In this document: positions 4,497-11,252 of the stretch, piece after piece
How positions within the stretch are numbered: the stretch's first letter is position 1
Layout of the letters: every line of letters begins with the position of its first letter
Source: a virus
Reading direction: 5' to 3' (one strand)
Virus record (IMG/VR): IMGVR_UViG_3300010300_000127
Coordinates: 1 to 22,254 of that record
Length of the DNA: 22,254 bases
Notes under the pieces: generated by a model
What the model saw: only the letters and a program-made list of their open reading frames with translations
What the model was told of the DNA's origin: nothing
Database searches by the model: none
Position numbers and translations under genes: made by a program

Positions 4497-4546
4497 TGCG
4501 TTGACATTGCTTTTTCTGCAATGATTCACGGGCTGAAGGAGATAGC

Positions 4547-5050
4547 GTGGATCGTATTGTTAGGATGCGAAATGCGATTCTCCGGGGGAAGTGCTTCATA
4601 ATGAGGGATGAAGCTGCGGTCTTTGAGGTATTCTCAAGGATCAGACGCTATACAGTGATGGAACACAGATCTTCTATTAGTTGGTACAGGGGAAAGTCTG
4701 TATCACATCTGCGTTTCGACTACAGCGGCAGCGATTTCTTATCAAGGATGGGCGTAGGGGTTCAGGAGCAGTTTGCATTGGCGACTGTTTGCAAGGATCT
4801 ACTTCTTCTTGTTGAGCTTTGTGTGCTAGGTACGGACGGACACATCTACGAGAGCAATGAGTGCAGGTCATCATCTCTCCGTGAGCTTCCGTTGCCTGAG
4901 GAGATTTCTGCTAAGTGCATTGAGATTCGGGCTAATAAGCCATTGAGTAGCTTTGCTGATAGCTGGATTGGGTTTGATGGATCAAGTATTAGAGAATGGA
5001 GAACCACTGACATGCAGGAGGACTTCGATGTTGGTTTTGAGCAGGAGTGA
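4547..5050 (+). CDS. Hypothetical protein (167 aa), GTG start
   Basis: The product starts MDRIVRMRNAILRGKCFIMR. It is a soluble mixed-composition protein with a central helix-rich stretch (FALATVCKDLLLLVELCVLG) and an acidic C-terminus (MQEDFDVGFEQE). I see no catalytic or metal-binding motif. The start is GTG at 4547, supported by AAGGAG six bases upstream; no better ATG is present. It is the first gene of the rightward early block and overlaps the CsrA-like gene that starts at 5028, suggesting coupled translation. No family recognised. Confidence 0.65.
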   Translation: MDRIVRMRNAILRGKCFIMRDEAAVFEVFSRIRRYTVMEHRSSISWYRGKSVSHLRFDYSGSDFLSRMGVGVQEQFALATVCKDLLLLVELCVLGTDGHIYESNECRSSSLRELPLPEEISAKCIEIRANKPLSSFADSWIGFDGSSIREWRTTDMQEDFDVGFEQE

Positions 5051-5267
5051 TGGAGAGGGTTTATTGTTCCGATTGCCGGATGGTACGGAGTTTCAGGTGT
5101 TTGTAGAGGCGGGTCACACTCGTAGCACCTACCGATTATTGGTAGATGCGCCGAGAAAGATCGCTGTGAGTAGGATTTCTCCTCGTGGAAGAATCCAATG
5201 CTCGAACCCGAACACGAAAAGAAAGGGGAACGGGGGATGGAGAACGCAGAATACCACGCGCACTTAG
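5028..5267 (+). CDS. csrA-like: CsrA-like RNA-binding translational regulator (79 aa)
   Basis: The product begins MLVLSRSDGEGLLFRLPDG, matching the CsrA/RsmA first strand (MLxLxR, then GE), and continues YRLLVDAPRKIAVSR, matching the APKxxxVxR end of the CsrA core. L4 and R6 and the C-terminal R49 correspond to the residues CsrA uses to grip GGA motifs in RNA (Leu4 and Arg44 of the E. coli protein). CsrA dimers bind ribosome sites and block or stabilise mRNAs. About 30 residues after the core form a basic tail that overlaps the next gene by 31 bp. ATG 5028 has a perfect AGGAGG six bases upstream. Identification rests on motif recognition; the tail is atypical. Confidence 0.78.
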   Translation: MLVLSRSDGEGLLFRLPDGTEFQVFVEAGHTRSTYRLLVDAPRKIAVSRISPRGRIQCSNPNTKRKGNGGWRTQNTTRT

Positions 5268-6082
5268 CGAATGGGGCGAGCATGTTGAAGGTTGCCGACT
5301 CGGACTGGTGGCTATTCAACGAAATGTTCAGGAAGAAGACGATACCGCCAGCGGATTTGTCTGGAAAACCGCAGGTAGTTGTGGGAGACGCTTGTCATCA
5401 GATCCTCCTTGAGGGGAAAGATCCAGATGAAGTGGTGGCTTTCTACCCTGAGTGGTGCAAGAAGAGCAACGGATCTATCAATCCGAAGCCAGCACAGGAG
5501 TTCAGGGAGCAGATGAAGCTTGAGGGGAAGTCAGTCGTGAAGGACGAGGACTTCAAACGGATCATCCAGATCTGCAATTCATTCAATCGCGACCCGATTG
5601 GGAGGCTTATAGGTCAGGAGGATGTGATTTGCGAGCGACCGATCTTCTGGACAGACACTCAGACGGGTGTCGATTGCAAGTGCAAGCCTGACTTCATGCG
5701 TGTTGGTCCAACGATTGAGTGTTACGACCTGAAGATTAGCGAGAACCCTGAGCCAAAAGCTTGGGCTCGCATAGCGAGAAGGTTGAAATACTACATACAG
5801 GTGGCTCATTACACGAATGGTCTGGTGCATTTGTACCAGCGACCCGTGAAGTTCACCTTTGTGGTGGTGGAGTCTAGGGCTCCGCATCGGATAACGCAGT
5901 TCCAGTTTGATGAAATATCAATGGAACGCGCGAATGAGAGTTATGTAAAGCTACTGAGTGAGCTTGCTAGGAGGATTGAGAAGGACGATTGGTCTGCTGG
6001 GTGGGAGTCTAAGAAGAACACCCTGACGATTGAGCCTTGGGATTTAGATTTATCAGAGGAACTGGAGGGATTTGATGAATAA
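5237..6082 (+). CDS. RecE-like PD-(D/E)xK exonuclease (281 aa)
   Basis: The N-terminus (MENAEYHAHLANGASMLKVA, then DSDWWLFNEMF) resembles the opening of exonuclease VIII/RecE-type nucleases. A nuclease core follows: CKPDF with Asp152, then ECYDLKIS with Asp164 and Lys166 (the D...DxK metal site), and a later YYIQVAHY segment corresponding to the QxxxY motif of this fold. Such enzymes chew 5' strands to create tails for annealing in phage recombination. ATG 5237 is chosen (AGGGGA upstream; the domain begins directly after it), but 5198 is also possible. It overlaps the CsrA-like gene upstream and the small companion gene downstream. Confidence 0.75.
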   Translation: MENAEYHAHLANGASMLKVADSDWWLFNEMFRKKTIPPADLSGKPQVVVGDACHQILLEGKDPDEVVAFYPEWCKKSNGSINPKPAQEFREQMKLEGKSVVKDEDFKRIIQICNSFNRDPIGRLIGQEDVICERPIFWTDTQTGVDCKCKPDFMRVGPTIECYDLKISENPEPKAWARIARRLKYYIQVAHYTNGLVHLYQRPVKFTFVVVESRAPHRITQFQFDEISMERANESYVKLLSELARRIEKDDWSAGWESKKNTLTIEPWDLDLSEELEGFDE

Positions 6083-6434
6083 GCAAAAGCCAAAGGGAGA
6101 GGTTTTTGAAGGAAGAAGCGGCGAGATGAAGGAAAGTCCTTGGCTCGCCAGTGAGGATTTGCTTGGAGTTGGCGATCAGAAGGTAAAGATACTTCGTTGC
6201 CACAGGTACAAGGACGTAGAGTTCGACGGAGGTCGCAAGGAGGAGACCGTTTACGCTCTTGAGTTTGAGGGGAAGAAGAAACAGTTGGTGCTAAACAGCA
6301 CGAACCGAAAGTCTTTAGTGAATCTTTTTGGTGGCAACGTCAAAGATTGGTGCGATCAAGAGGTAACGCTTTGGGTGGACCAGAATGTTCGGTTCGCCGG
6401 TAAGAGAGTATGTGGAATTAGGATCAAGAAGTAA
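6075..6434 (+). CDS. Conserved phage protein next to the exonuclease (119 aa)
   Basis: The product starts MNKQKPKGEVFEGRSGEMKE. The C-terminal half (LVLNSTNRKSLVNLFGG, VKDWCDQEVTLWVDQ, VCGIRIKK) follows a pattern I know from small proteins found beside phage recombination genes: LNxTN, a WxGxxITL-type strand and GxRVxx at the end. No enzymatic motif is present; a small beta-rich accessory or nucleic-acid-binding role is possible. ATG 6075 is preceded by GGAGGG four bases upstream and overlaps the exonuclease stop by eight bases. The alternative TTG at 6072 is less likely. Confidence 0.7.
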   Translation: MNKQKPKGEVFEGRSGEMKESPWLASEDLLGVGDQKVKILRCHRYKDVEFDGGRKEETVYALEFEGKKKQLVLNSTNRKSLVNLFGGNVKDWCDQEVTLWVDQNVRFAGKRVCGIRIKK

Positions 6435-6443
6435 GGATATACG

Positions 6444-7055
6444 ATGACTGAAATATCAAGCGACATGCAGAAACTTGTTAGGTGCGAAGAGATTGTGGAC
6501 AAAGGTGTCAGGAATATGCTCGATGCGGCGGAAGCATTGAAGGAGATACGCGACAACAGGCTTTACAGGGAGAGAGGCTACAGTTCATTCGATCAGTATT
6601 TGGCAGACGAGTGGGGCTTTGGCAGATCCTATATCAACAAGATCATCAAAAGCTCTGAGACGAGAAAGCGTCTGGGTACTTTAGTCCCCGACTTGGATTC
6701 GTCATCTCTTGCTGAGACTGCGTTGAGAGAGTTGAACAATGTTCCCGACGAGCATTTAGAAGATATTATCGACATGGCTTCGATGACAGCGAAGACTGAG
6801 GGGAAACGTCTTACTGCTAGGGCTATCAAGGATGCGAGAATCTTGTCTTCTCCTGAGAACTCGGATGTTCCTGATGAGTCTCCTAGCAGTGGCGCATCGG
6901 AACCCAATCCGTATGACCTTCCCCAAGACAAGCTAGACCAGAGTAGGCGGATTGCCTTGAAGAGCGTGGATGCCCTCCGCAGGCATTTGAACTTTCTCGG
7001 CATCAATGGTTACGAAAAGACTTTAGTAAAGGTAAGGGGGGAACTGGATATATGA
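6444..7055 (+). CDS. ParB-like / HTH protein of phage replication regions (203 aa)
   Basis: The first 120 residues match a pattern common in phage and plasmid proteins: EALKEIRDNRLYRERGYSSF, QYLADEWGFGRSYINKII and LAETALRELNNVPDE, then TARAIKDA. The W-G-F/x-R-S-x-I/A-Y/N motif is the helix-turn-helix region of ParB-like and related DNA-binding proteins. The C-terminal part is low-complexity (NSDVPDESPSSGASEPNPYD) followed by a helical end. A DNA-binding or regulatory role is inferred. ATG 6444 has AAGGA seven bases upstream. Its coding sequence contains ACTTTAGTCCCC (6678-6689), also found twice in the control region at 4449-4481. Confidence 0.65.
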   Translation: MTEISSDMQKLVRCEEIVDKGVRNMLDAAEALKEIRDNRLYRERGYSSFDQYLADEWGFGRSYINKIIKSSETRKRLGTLVPDLDSSSLAETALRELNNVPDEHLEDIIDMASMTAKTEGKRLTARAIKDARILSSPENSDVPDESPSSGASEPNPYDLPQDKLDQSRRIALKSVDALRRHLNFLGINGYEKTLVKVRGELDI

Positions 7056-8614
7056 AGGCATGGAAGCATCAGGACCGGATTCATGATGACTGTAGGACAC
7101 TAGCGAAGAAGGGGGTTAAGTCTTGGGTTGTGAACAGCCCATGTGGTAGCGGAAAGACTTTCATGATGACGAGGATCATTCTGGGTTTGATTGCGAATGG
7201 ACTGCGAGTAGCGATCTACAGCGTGAGAATCCAGAACACTTTTCAGATCATGCAGTCTTTGGAGAAGGCTGGCATCAAGTATGGGGTAGTGGCTGCTTCG
7301 TTTCCCGGAAGCAAAGATCTGGATGCGATGGTTCAGGTATGTAGCTTGCAGACTGTGGCTAGAAGATCGGGTGCAATACCTGAAGCGGATTACATCATCA
7401 TTGATGAAGCACACCAGCAGGTCAGCAAGCAGGCAGAAGAGATCTTCGGCGCGTATGACAAATCGGGTTCAACACGAATAGGCTACACAGCGACTCCGGT
7501 TGGATGTGGCAATTTGTATAAATCAGTGGTCTCGCCTCCGAGCTTCAAGGAATTGATAGCTTGCAATGCACACTTGCCGGCTAGGGTGTTTGTTCCTGAG
7601 TCACCTGCTTGCGTTGTCAAAGATGATAGAAGCTCACTGAAGACAAACAGCAACGGAGACATAAGCTCAAAGCTTGATGCAGCGATCAATGCCGTGACAA
7701 GCGTCTATGGCAACGTGTACAAGGAGTGGAAGCGTCTCAACCCTGAGGCACTACCTGCTGTATTGTTCGCGCCGGATGTGAAGTCATCTATTGGCTACGT
7801 CCATCGTTTTCGTCAGCAGGGAGTTCGTTGTGCTTCGATTGATGGCGAAAGAGTTGTCATGTGTCGCGCTGACTTCAGTGGTGTCGATGAATACGACAGT
7901 ACTGTAGATGCAAGGCAGGAAGTCATTGAAGGATCTAAAGACGGAACCTTCAAGATTGTTTGCAACAGATTTGTCCTAAGGGAGTCAGTGGATATGCCTT
8001 GGCTATATCATTGTATTGTTTGCAGTACGATGACAGGGCTTAGCACTTACCTGCAATCTGTTGGTCGTGTGTTGCGTTACTGGCCTCACTATGACCATGT
8101 GATTATCCAAGACCATTCAGGCAGTACCGATCTTCATGGGTTTCCTTTTGAAGATAGGGAGTGGACACTGGGCGACACGAATCGTACTATGGCTAAGAAG
8201 CTCAGGCAGCAGAGACAGAAGGCATCGGGGACTGGGGATGAACCGATCATCTGTCCGAAGTGTTCTGCCGCAAGATTGAGCGGCAGCAAGTGTTGGTCAT
8301 GCGGACACATGCACAGCCGTTCAGTCCGACTAATTAGAGAGTTGGATGGAACACTTACTGAGCGGAAGGTTGGAAGGATCAACAAGCAGAAGAAGTCTAA
8401 GAAAGACTTCGAAAGTATTCTTCGTTCAATGCTCTACAGGTTCAAGAACAGTTCAAGTGGAACTGGAACCGTAAGGCAGGCATACGCTTTAGCAGAGCGT
8501 CAGGCGAGGATAAATGGAGTTGATCCTTACAAGGTTCACAACGTCTCTTTGCCAAGAGAAGCCGGTGACTGGAACAAGTCAGTTAAAGACTTTTACAAGG
8601 GCAAACGGATATGA
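7052..8614 (+). CDS. SF2 DEAH-type helicase with C-terminal zinc ribbon (520 aa)
   Basis: Clear superfamily 2 motifs: PCGSGKT (Walker A, residues 30-36), IIIDEAHQQ (DEAH, 118-121), GYTATP (motif III, 144-149) and QSVGRVLR (motif VI, 335-342). A four-cysteine ribbon, CPKC then CWSCGH, lies at about 400-420, with basic sequence after it. It would couple ATP hydrolysis to DNA or RNA unwinding or translocation, probably in phage replication or recombination. ATG 7052 overlaps the upstream stop as ATGA, and the gene ends by an ATGA-type overlap with the next. The added zinc ribbon suggests nucleic-acid targeting. Confidence 0.85.
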   Translation: MKAWKHQDRIHDDCRTLAKKGVKSWVVNSPCGSGKTFMMTRIILGLIANGLRVAIYSVRIQNTFQIMQSLEKAGIKYGVVAASFPGSKDLDAMVQVCSLQTVARRSGAIPEADYIIIDEAHQQVSKQAEEIFGAYDKSGSTRIGYTATPVGCGNLYKSVVSPPSFKELIACNAHLPARVFVPESPACVVKDDRSSLKTNSNGDISSKLDAAINAVTSVYGNVYKEWKRLNPEALPAVLFAPDVKSSIGYVHRFRQQGVRCASIDGERVVMCRADFSGVDEYDSTVDARQEVIEGSKDGTFKIVCNRFVLRESVDMPWLYHCIVCSTMTGLSTYLQSVGRVLRYWPHYDHVIIQDHSGSTDLHGFPFEDREWTLGDTNRTMAKKLRQQRQKASGTGDEPIICPKCSAARLSGSKCWSCGHMHSRSVRLIRELDGTLTERKVGRINKQKKSKKDFESILRSMLYRFKNSSSGTGTVRQAYALAERQARINGVDPYKVHNVSLPREAGDWNKSVKDFYKGKRI

Positions 8615-8946
8615 GTGAGGTAAACAAAGAAGAGATATTCAATTCCATACGGAATGCACAGTCTCTTCATGTGTTAAAGTTTCTCGGTGATGTGCTGAAG
8701 CTACACAAGCTTTATAAGTTTCCATACACCGATGACGAAGAGTTCATGCAGTCATGCAGAGATGAGTATTCATTTAATTACAAGGCTTTAGCTAAACAGG
8801 AGAACGAGCTTGAAGTACGACAACAACAACAGCGGCGCATTGTTCAAGAACCAGAAGAAGGACACGGACAAGCACCCGGACTACACGGGGGTAGCGACAG
8901 TGGACGGAAAGGAGTACAGGATCTCTTCTTGGATCAAGAAGAGTAA
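8611..8946 (+). CDS. Hypothetical protein with long out-of-frame overlap (111 aa)
   Basis: It starts MSEVNKEEIFNSIRNAQSLH at an ATGA overlap with the helicase stop. The first 68 residues look like an ordinary helical protein (ending AKQENELEV). From residue 69 the frame enters the next gene (8810-9043) in a different register, giving low-complexity QQQQ and G/D-rich sequence. The functional part is probably the N-terminal 70 residues; the stop codon appears only at 8946. No family recognised. Confidence 0.55.
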   Translation: MSEVNKEEIFNSIRNAQSLHVLKFLGDVLKLHKLYKFPYTDDEEFMQSCRDEYSFNYKALAKQENELEVRQQQQRRIVQEPEEGHGQAPGLHGGSDSGRKGVQDLFLDQEE

Positions 8947-9043
8947 GTCTGGTACTACTTTCATGAGCATTGCTTTTACGGAGTCAGAGAACCCTCCAGC
9001 AGCTCAGACAACAACGGTGTCAGAGGAAGACGCACCATTCTAA
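8810..9043 (+). CDS. Conserved small phage protein of the FKN-HPDYTG family (77 aa), TTG start
   Basis: The product MKYDNNNSGALFKNQKK then HPDYTGVATVDGKEYRISSW and SGTTFMSIAF matches a widespread phage/bacterial small-protein pattern (LFKN-KK-HPDYTG-dGkeY-isxWiKxxKsGxxFxSixF). The function is unknown; a small beta-sheet fold is likely. The start is TTG 8810, supported by AGGAG seven bases upstream and by the family match beginning right there. It ends with an acidic tail (SEEDAPF), a tail type typical of single-strand DNA-binding or replication-interacting proteins, so such a role is possible. The gene overlaps the end of the 8611 frame by 137 bp. Confidence 0.75.
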   Translation: MKYDNNNSGALFKNQKKDTDKHPDYTGVATVDGKEYRISSWIKKSKSGTTFMSIAFTESENPPAAQTTTVSEEDAPF

Positions 9044-9275
9044 AGATCTTCTCCTGTGAGCGGCTGGTGCAGCCTCAAGGGTGTTCGATTCGCCCTCGCT
9101 CACATTGGGTATTGGAGGCGAGCCCATTGTAAATCGCCGGGTGGAAGTTCATAGCGTCCACCCCGTTGTGTCTGGCTCCGAAGGAGGAGGTTAGAGGCTC
9201 AGCGACTCCCTGCGAGGTGAACCGGTCACCTGCGCATAGCGGAGCGTTGTGCCTTCACCAAAGGAGGAAATTATT
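9044..9275 (+). ncRNA. Structured, GGA-rich non-coding region
   Basis: No plausible gene lies here, yet the stretch folds into many hairpins: the tRNA-like element (9056-9103), a stem around TTGGAGG (9106-9126), GGGTGGA/TCCACCC (9139-9163), CTCC/GGAG (9176-9186), AGGTGA/TCACCT (9215-9231) and a 7-bp stem with loop GGAGC (9234-9252). GGA occurs at about six places, two of them in hairpin loops, and AAGGAGG (9261-9267) serves the next gene. Hairpin-loop GGA motifs are the signature of CsrA-binding RNAs. Whether this is a separate RNA, a leader or a sponge for the phage CsrA is inference; no terminator is evident at the 3' end. Confidence 0.45.
9056..9103 (+). other. tRNA-like minihelix with T-loop, no anticodon arm
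   Basis: GTGAGCG pairs perfectly with CGCTCAC (7-bp acceptor-like stem). Inside are a small hairpin GCTG-GTG-CAGC and a 6-bp arm AGGGTG/CGCCCT (one G-U) closing the loop TTCGATT, the same T-loop as at 1156-1197. A tRNA of normal length is impossible (48 nt, no anticodon arm, no CCA). It may recruit tRNA-binding enzymes or be a tRNA relic. Confidence 0.5.
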
Positions 9276-9698
9276 ATGAAGAGGGTTAAGTATATGCAGG
9301 ATGCAAAGCTTTATAGTCTTGAGCTTGTGTTGCTAGGAATGGTGTTAGCTCAGGATGGAGACAGGGATGAGATACTATCTCACATTGATGAGAAGGAGCT
9401 TTTCTCCGAACGGGTTGGAAAGTGCATCAAGGCAGTGCGAACGAGAGACTCAGGTGATGTGGCCGCCGCGCGGAAAGCGTTTGAGGGCATGGGTCTGAAG
9501 GTAGACGACAGCGTTAGGGATGAATTGATAGCGAGAGTCAAGGTGACAAACGCAAGGCGAAAACTACAAAGGAGTTTATTTGATGTCAGTGTTTCACCGA
9601 ATGGGGACATCGAGTCTGCGGTCGATTCAGTTAATGAAATGGCTGACAAGTACAAAGAAACAAAGAGGAAGTACGAAAAGCAAAAGCCAATCAATTAA
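9276..9698 (+). CDS. DnaB N-terminal-domain-like protein (140 aa)
   Basis: Residues 10-60 (AKLYSLELVLLGMVLAQDGD, then HIDEKELFSERVGKCIKAVR) resemble the N-terminal helical domain of DnaB-type replicative helicases (LLGxxLxD...FxxxxHxxIFxxI). No Walker A or ATPase core follows; the rest is a basic, coiled helical tail ending KRKYEKQKPIN. It might be a helicase loader/partner or a detached N-domain that binds primase or the host helicase. ATG 9276 has a perfect AAGGAGG eight bases upstream. Moderate confidence in the resemblance, low in function. Confidence 0.5.
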   Translation: MKRVKYMQDAKLYSLELVLLGMVLAQDGDRDEILSHIDEKELFSERVGKCIKAVRTRDSGDVAAARKAFEGMGLKVDDSVRDELIARVKVTNARRKLQRSLFDVSVSPNGDIESAVDSVNEMADKYKETKRKYEKQKPIN

Positions 9699-9708
9699 GG
9701 AGGCACCT

Positions 9709-9930
9709 TTGAACAGGCAAGCAAGACTTCATTCAGAAGACCTAAATCTTTTCAGTGAGTGGGTGAGCATGGGCGAGTTGACACATTCTGATGCAGCCGT
9801 CCGGTTAGCGCAGATCAATGGATTCTCAGGTATTGTTGAGACACGGGACGAAGATAGTAGTACAATCTTCAAGCACTTAGTCGAGCCAGTTACAGAGTAC
9901 AGGGTCACTTCTTACAGGGGAGATAGCTGA
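9709..9930 (+). CDS. Small hypothetical protein (73 aa), TTG start
   Basis: The start is TTG 9709 with AAGGAGG five bases upstream, the best initiation signal in the neighbourhood; the longer frame from 9580 overlaps the upstream gene in another register. The product (NRQARLHSEDLNLFSEWVSM, THSDAAVRLAQINGFSGI) contains a segment like a short helix-turn-helix, but evidence for DNA binding is thin. It ends SYRGDS and its stop overlaps the next start (TGATG). No family recognised. Confidence 0.6.
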   Translation: MNRQARLHSEDLNLFSEWVSMGELTHSDAAVRLAQINGFSGIVETRDEDSSTIFKHLVEPVTEYRVTSYRGDS

Positions 9931-10196
9931 TGTCTTTGATCTTGTTGTTTCTTTCTATATGGGGCGATGCTTGTTCCGATCAGGAGCGGTGTCAGCGAGA
10001 AGCAAACTTCATGGCTAAGAATCATTTCTATGGTCACGCCGGAAACACGATTGGTCGTTTCGAAGGAGTTGGTTGGGGGAGGACTAATAGTCCCCGAACC
10101 TGCGTACCTGAAAAGTCAAAGGGCTATGAGCCTACAGGTGACGCAACAGCTACATCAGAGGACGGTATAACATTTAGAGTCCGCAGTTGGAGATAG
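9930..10196 (+). CDS. Small, possibly exported protein (88 aa)
   Basis: The N-terminus MSLILLFLSIWGDACSDQER is a short hydrophobic stretch that may be a signal peptide, although it lacks the usual basic residues. The remainder (CQREANFMAKNHFYGHAGNT, FEGVGWGRT) is polar with several Gly and four Cys in total (C15, C21, C58 and others nearby). A secreted or cell-envelope function is possible. ATG 9930 overlaps the preceding TGA and AGGGGAG lies upstream. No family assigned. Confidence 0.55.
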   Translation: MSLILLFLSIWGDACSDQERCQREANFMAKNHFYGHAGNTIGRFEGVGWGRTNSPRTCVPEKSKGYEPTGDATATSEDGITFRVRSWR

Positions 10197-10224
10197 CGGG
10201 TAGCCTTACATAAAGGAGCATCAG

Positions 10225-10545
10225 ATGACTCACCCGAACAAAGTCAAAGGCAACACTTACGAGCGAGAGCTTGTCAATCAAGCTAAGGACTTGGGAATGG
10301 AGGCTAAACGTGCTTGGGCATCTGATGGAAGATCTCTTGGTATGCACGAAGAGGTAGACCTTGTAGTTGCTGAAAAGAAGATTCAAGCCAAGAGAAGAAA
10401 GAAGCTGTTGAAGGGATTGCAAGATATGATCGGTATGCTTGAACACACTGATGCAGTTGTGTTCAGGGAGGACGGTGGTAAGAGCCATGTCCTTATTAGT
10501 TGGTCAGATTACTTGGGTTTCCTTTCAGATGAGCAAACCACTTAG
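10225..10545 (+). CDS. Hjc/VRR-type Holliday-junction resolvase-like nuclease (106 aa)
   Basis: The product begins MTHPNKVKGNTYERELVNQA, then AKRAWASDGRSLGMHEEVDL and KIQAKRRKK. A conserved Glu in YERE, the Asp of EVDL and the QAK triad (in place of ExK) form the PD-(D/E)xK metal site of small archaeal Hjc-like resolvases. RAWxSDGRSLG is typical of that family. It would cleave branched DNA before packaging or after recombination, which fits the exonuclease and helicase upstream. ATG 10225 has AAAGGAG seven to eight bases upstream. The last 17 bp overlap the next gene. Confidence 0.75.
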   Translation: MTHPNKVKGNTYERELVNQAKDLGMEAKRAWASDGRSLGMHEEVDLVVAEKKIQAKRRKKLLKGLQDMIGMLEHTDAVVFREDGGKSHVLISWSDYLGFLSDEQTT

Positions 10546-10795
10546 CAGGGAGTTTCTTTTGTCTCGCGGATATTGCTGCGGGATGGGTTGTGCTAACTGC
10601 CCTTATGGAGATGAGATCGTGAAGAATGGAAAGGGCGATTCTTTTCGCCCAGTAAATCGCGAAAGGTTTGAAACAAATTATGAAGAAATCGACTGGGGAC
10701 GCGAGGGCAATAGCAAGGGTCGTCCGGTCGGTTATCGAGACGTTTCGTCGGAGAGGGTGGAGCGTAAAGACCCACCGAAGCCCGAAGAGCCTTAG
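10529..10795 (+). CDS. DUF5522-like cysteine-motif protein (88 aa)
   Basis: The N-terminus REFLLSRGYCCGMGCANCPY matches the small FLxxRGYCCGxxCxxCPY family (DUF5522), with four cysteines likely binding a metal; the role is unknown. ATG 10529 is chosen because the motif starts right after it, although the ribosome site is weak, so translation is probably coupled to the overlapping resolvase. The domain ends by about residue 35; the rest (GDSFRPVNRERFETN onward) is charged and overlaps the next gene in another frame. Confidence 0.72.
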   Translation: MSKPLSREFLLSRGYCCGMGCANCPYGDEIVKNGKGDSFRPVNRERFETNYEEIDWGREGNSKGRPVGYRDVSSERVERKDPPKPEEP

Positions 10796-10982
10796 TCGAT
10801 ACGTCAAAGCAGAAAAGGGTAGGCGAAGGATAGTGATTAGGGTAAGCGACCATCCTCCTAACCCTACCTGCGATTCGGACATCAACCTGAACCCAAGGTT
10901 CTATCAGCAGAAGAAACTGGCTGACATGCTTGATAGGAAGAAGAAAAAGAACAGGCTGCCAAGGAACAGATCATCCAGATGA
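10680..10982 (+). CDS. Small basic phage protein with SRYV...RISDH-type motif (100 aa)
   Basis: The product MKKSTGDARAIARVVRSVIE, then SLSRYVKAEKGRRRIVIRVS-DHPPNP contains a pattern (SxYV, then a basic strand, R-I/V-SDH) seen in small phage proteins of unknown role. The C-terminus is Lys/Arg-rich and could bind nucleic acid. ATG 10680 is chosen, but TTG 10668 is an alternative; both have poor ribosome sites. It overlaps the DUF5522-like gene by 116 bp and runs convergently into the leftward gene ending at 10971. Confidence 0.55.
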   Translation: MKKSTGDARAIARVVRSVIETFRRRGWSVKTHRSPKSLSRYVKAEKGRRRIVIRVSDHPPNPTCDSDINLNPRFYQQKKLADMLDRKKKKNRLPRNRSSR

Positions 10983-11252
10983 CTTGGTGATGTTCAGGTG
11001 TTCACACTCCATTAGAGCTTTGGCTATTTCGGTGGCAGTCTGTTCGACAAACTCTTCGCTGAAGCATTGGAAGTTTGCAGCGTGAAGCATCTCATGAATA
11101 TAGGTATCGAGAAAGTTCTTGGTGGAAAGATCAGTTCTTACTCTGATCGAGCTATTCTTGTCGTTGCAGGTTCCCCACGTTTTCTTCGGCATATCCTTGC
11201 GAACGGTGTACGTTACGTTCCATATCTTTCCGTTGAACTTTACCTTGCTCAC
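10971..11252 (-). CDS. HExxH small metallopeptidase-like protein (93 aa)
   Basis: Near the middle TYIHEMLHAANFQCF carries HEMLH, the HExxH zinc-peptidase signature, followed by EEFVEQTATEIAKALME, whose Glu could be the third ligand as in SprT-like and related small zincins. The N-terminus (KVKFNGKIWNVTYTVRKDMP) forms short strands before the helix, as in these folds. The substrate is unknown. ATG 11252 overlaps the end of the phosphoesterase gene upstream, so the two are translationally coupled. Confidence 0.7.
   Translation of the reverse strand: MSKVKFNGKIWNVTYTVRKDMPKKTWGTCNDKNSSIRVRTDLSTKNFLDTYIHEMLHAANFQCFSEEFVEQTATEIAKALMECEHLNITKSSG

Larger units (their letters stand above)
3897..4546. 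other. Intergenic control region between leftward and rightward genes
   Basis: About 650 bp without a convincing gene. The left part (3923-4063) holds a run of inverted repeats. The right part (4434-4496) holds paired direct repeats and a candidate promoter. TGTACA or ATGTAC words recur near 4095, 4111, 4435 and 4490. Possible short frames exist (rightward from 4150 or 4190 to about 4294, and leftward 4049-4258), but none has a proper ribosome site and I cannot support them. Likely roles are divergent promoters, operators or a replication origin; none is proven. Confidence 0.5.
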
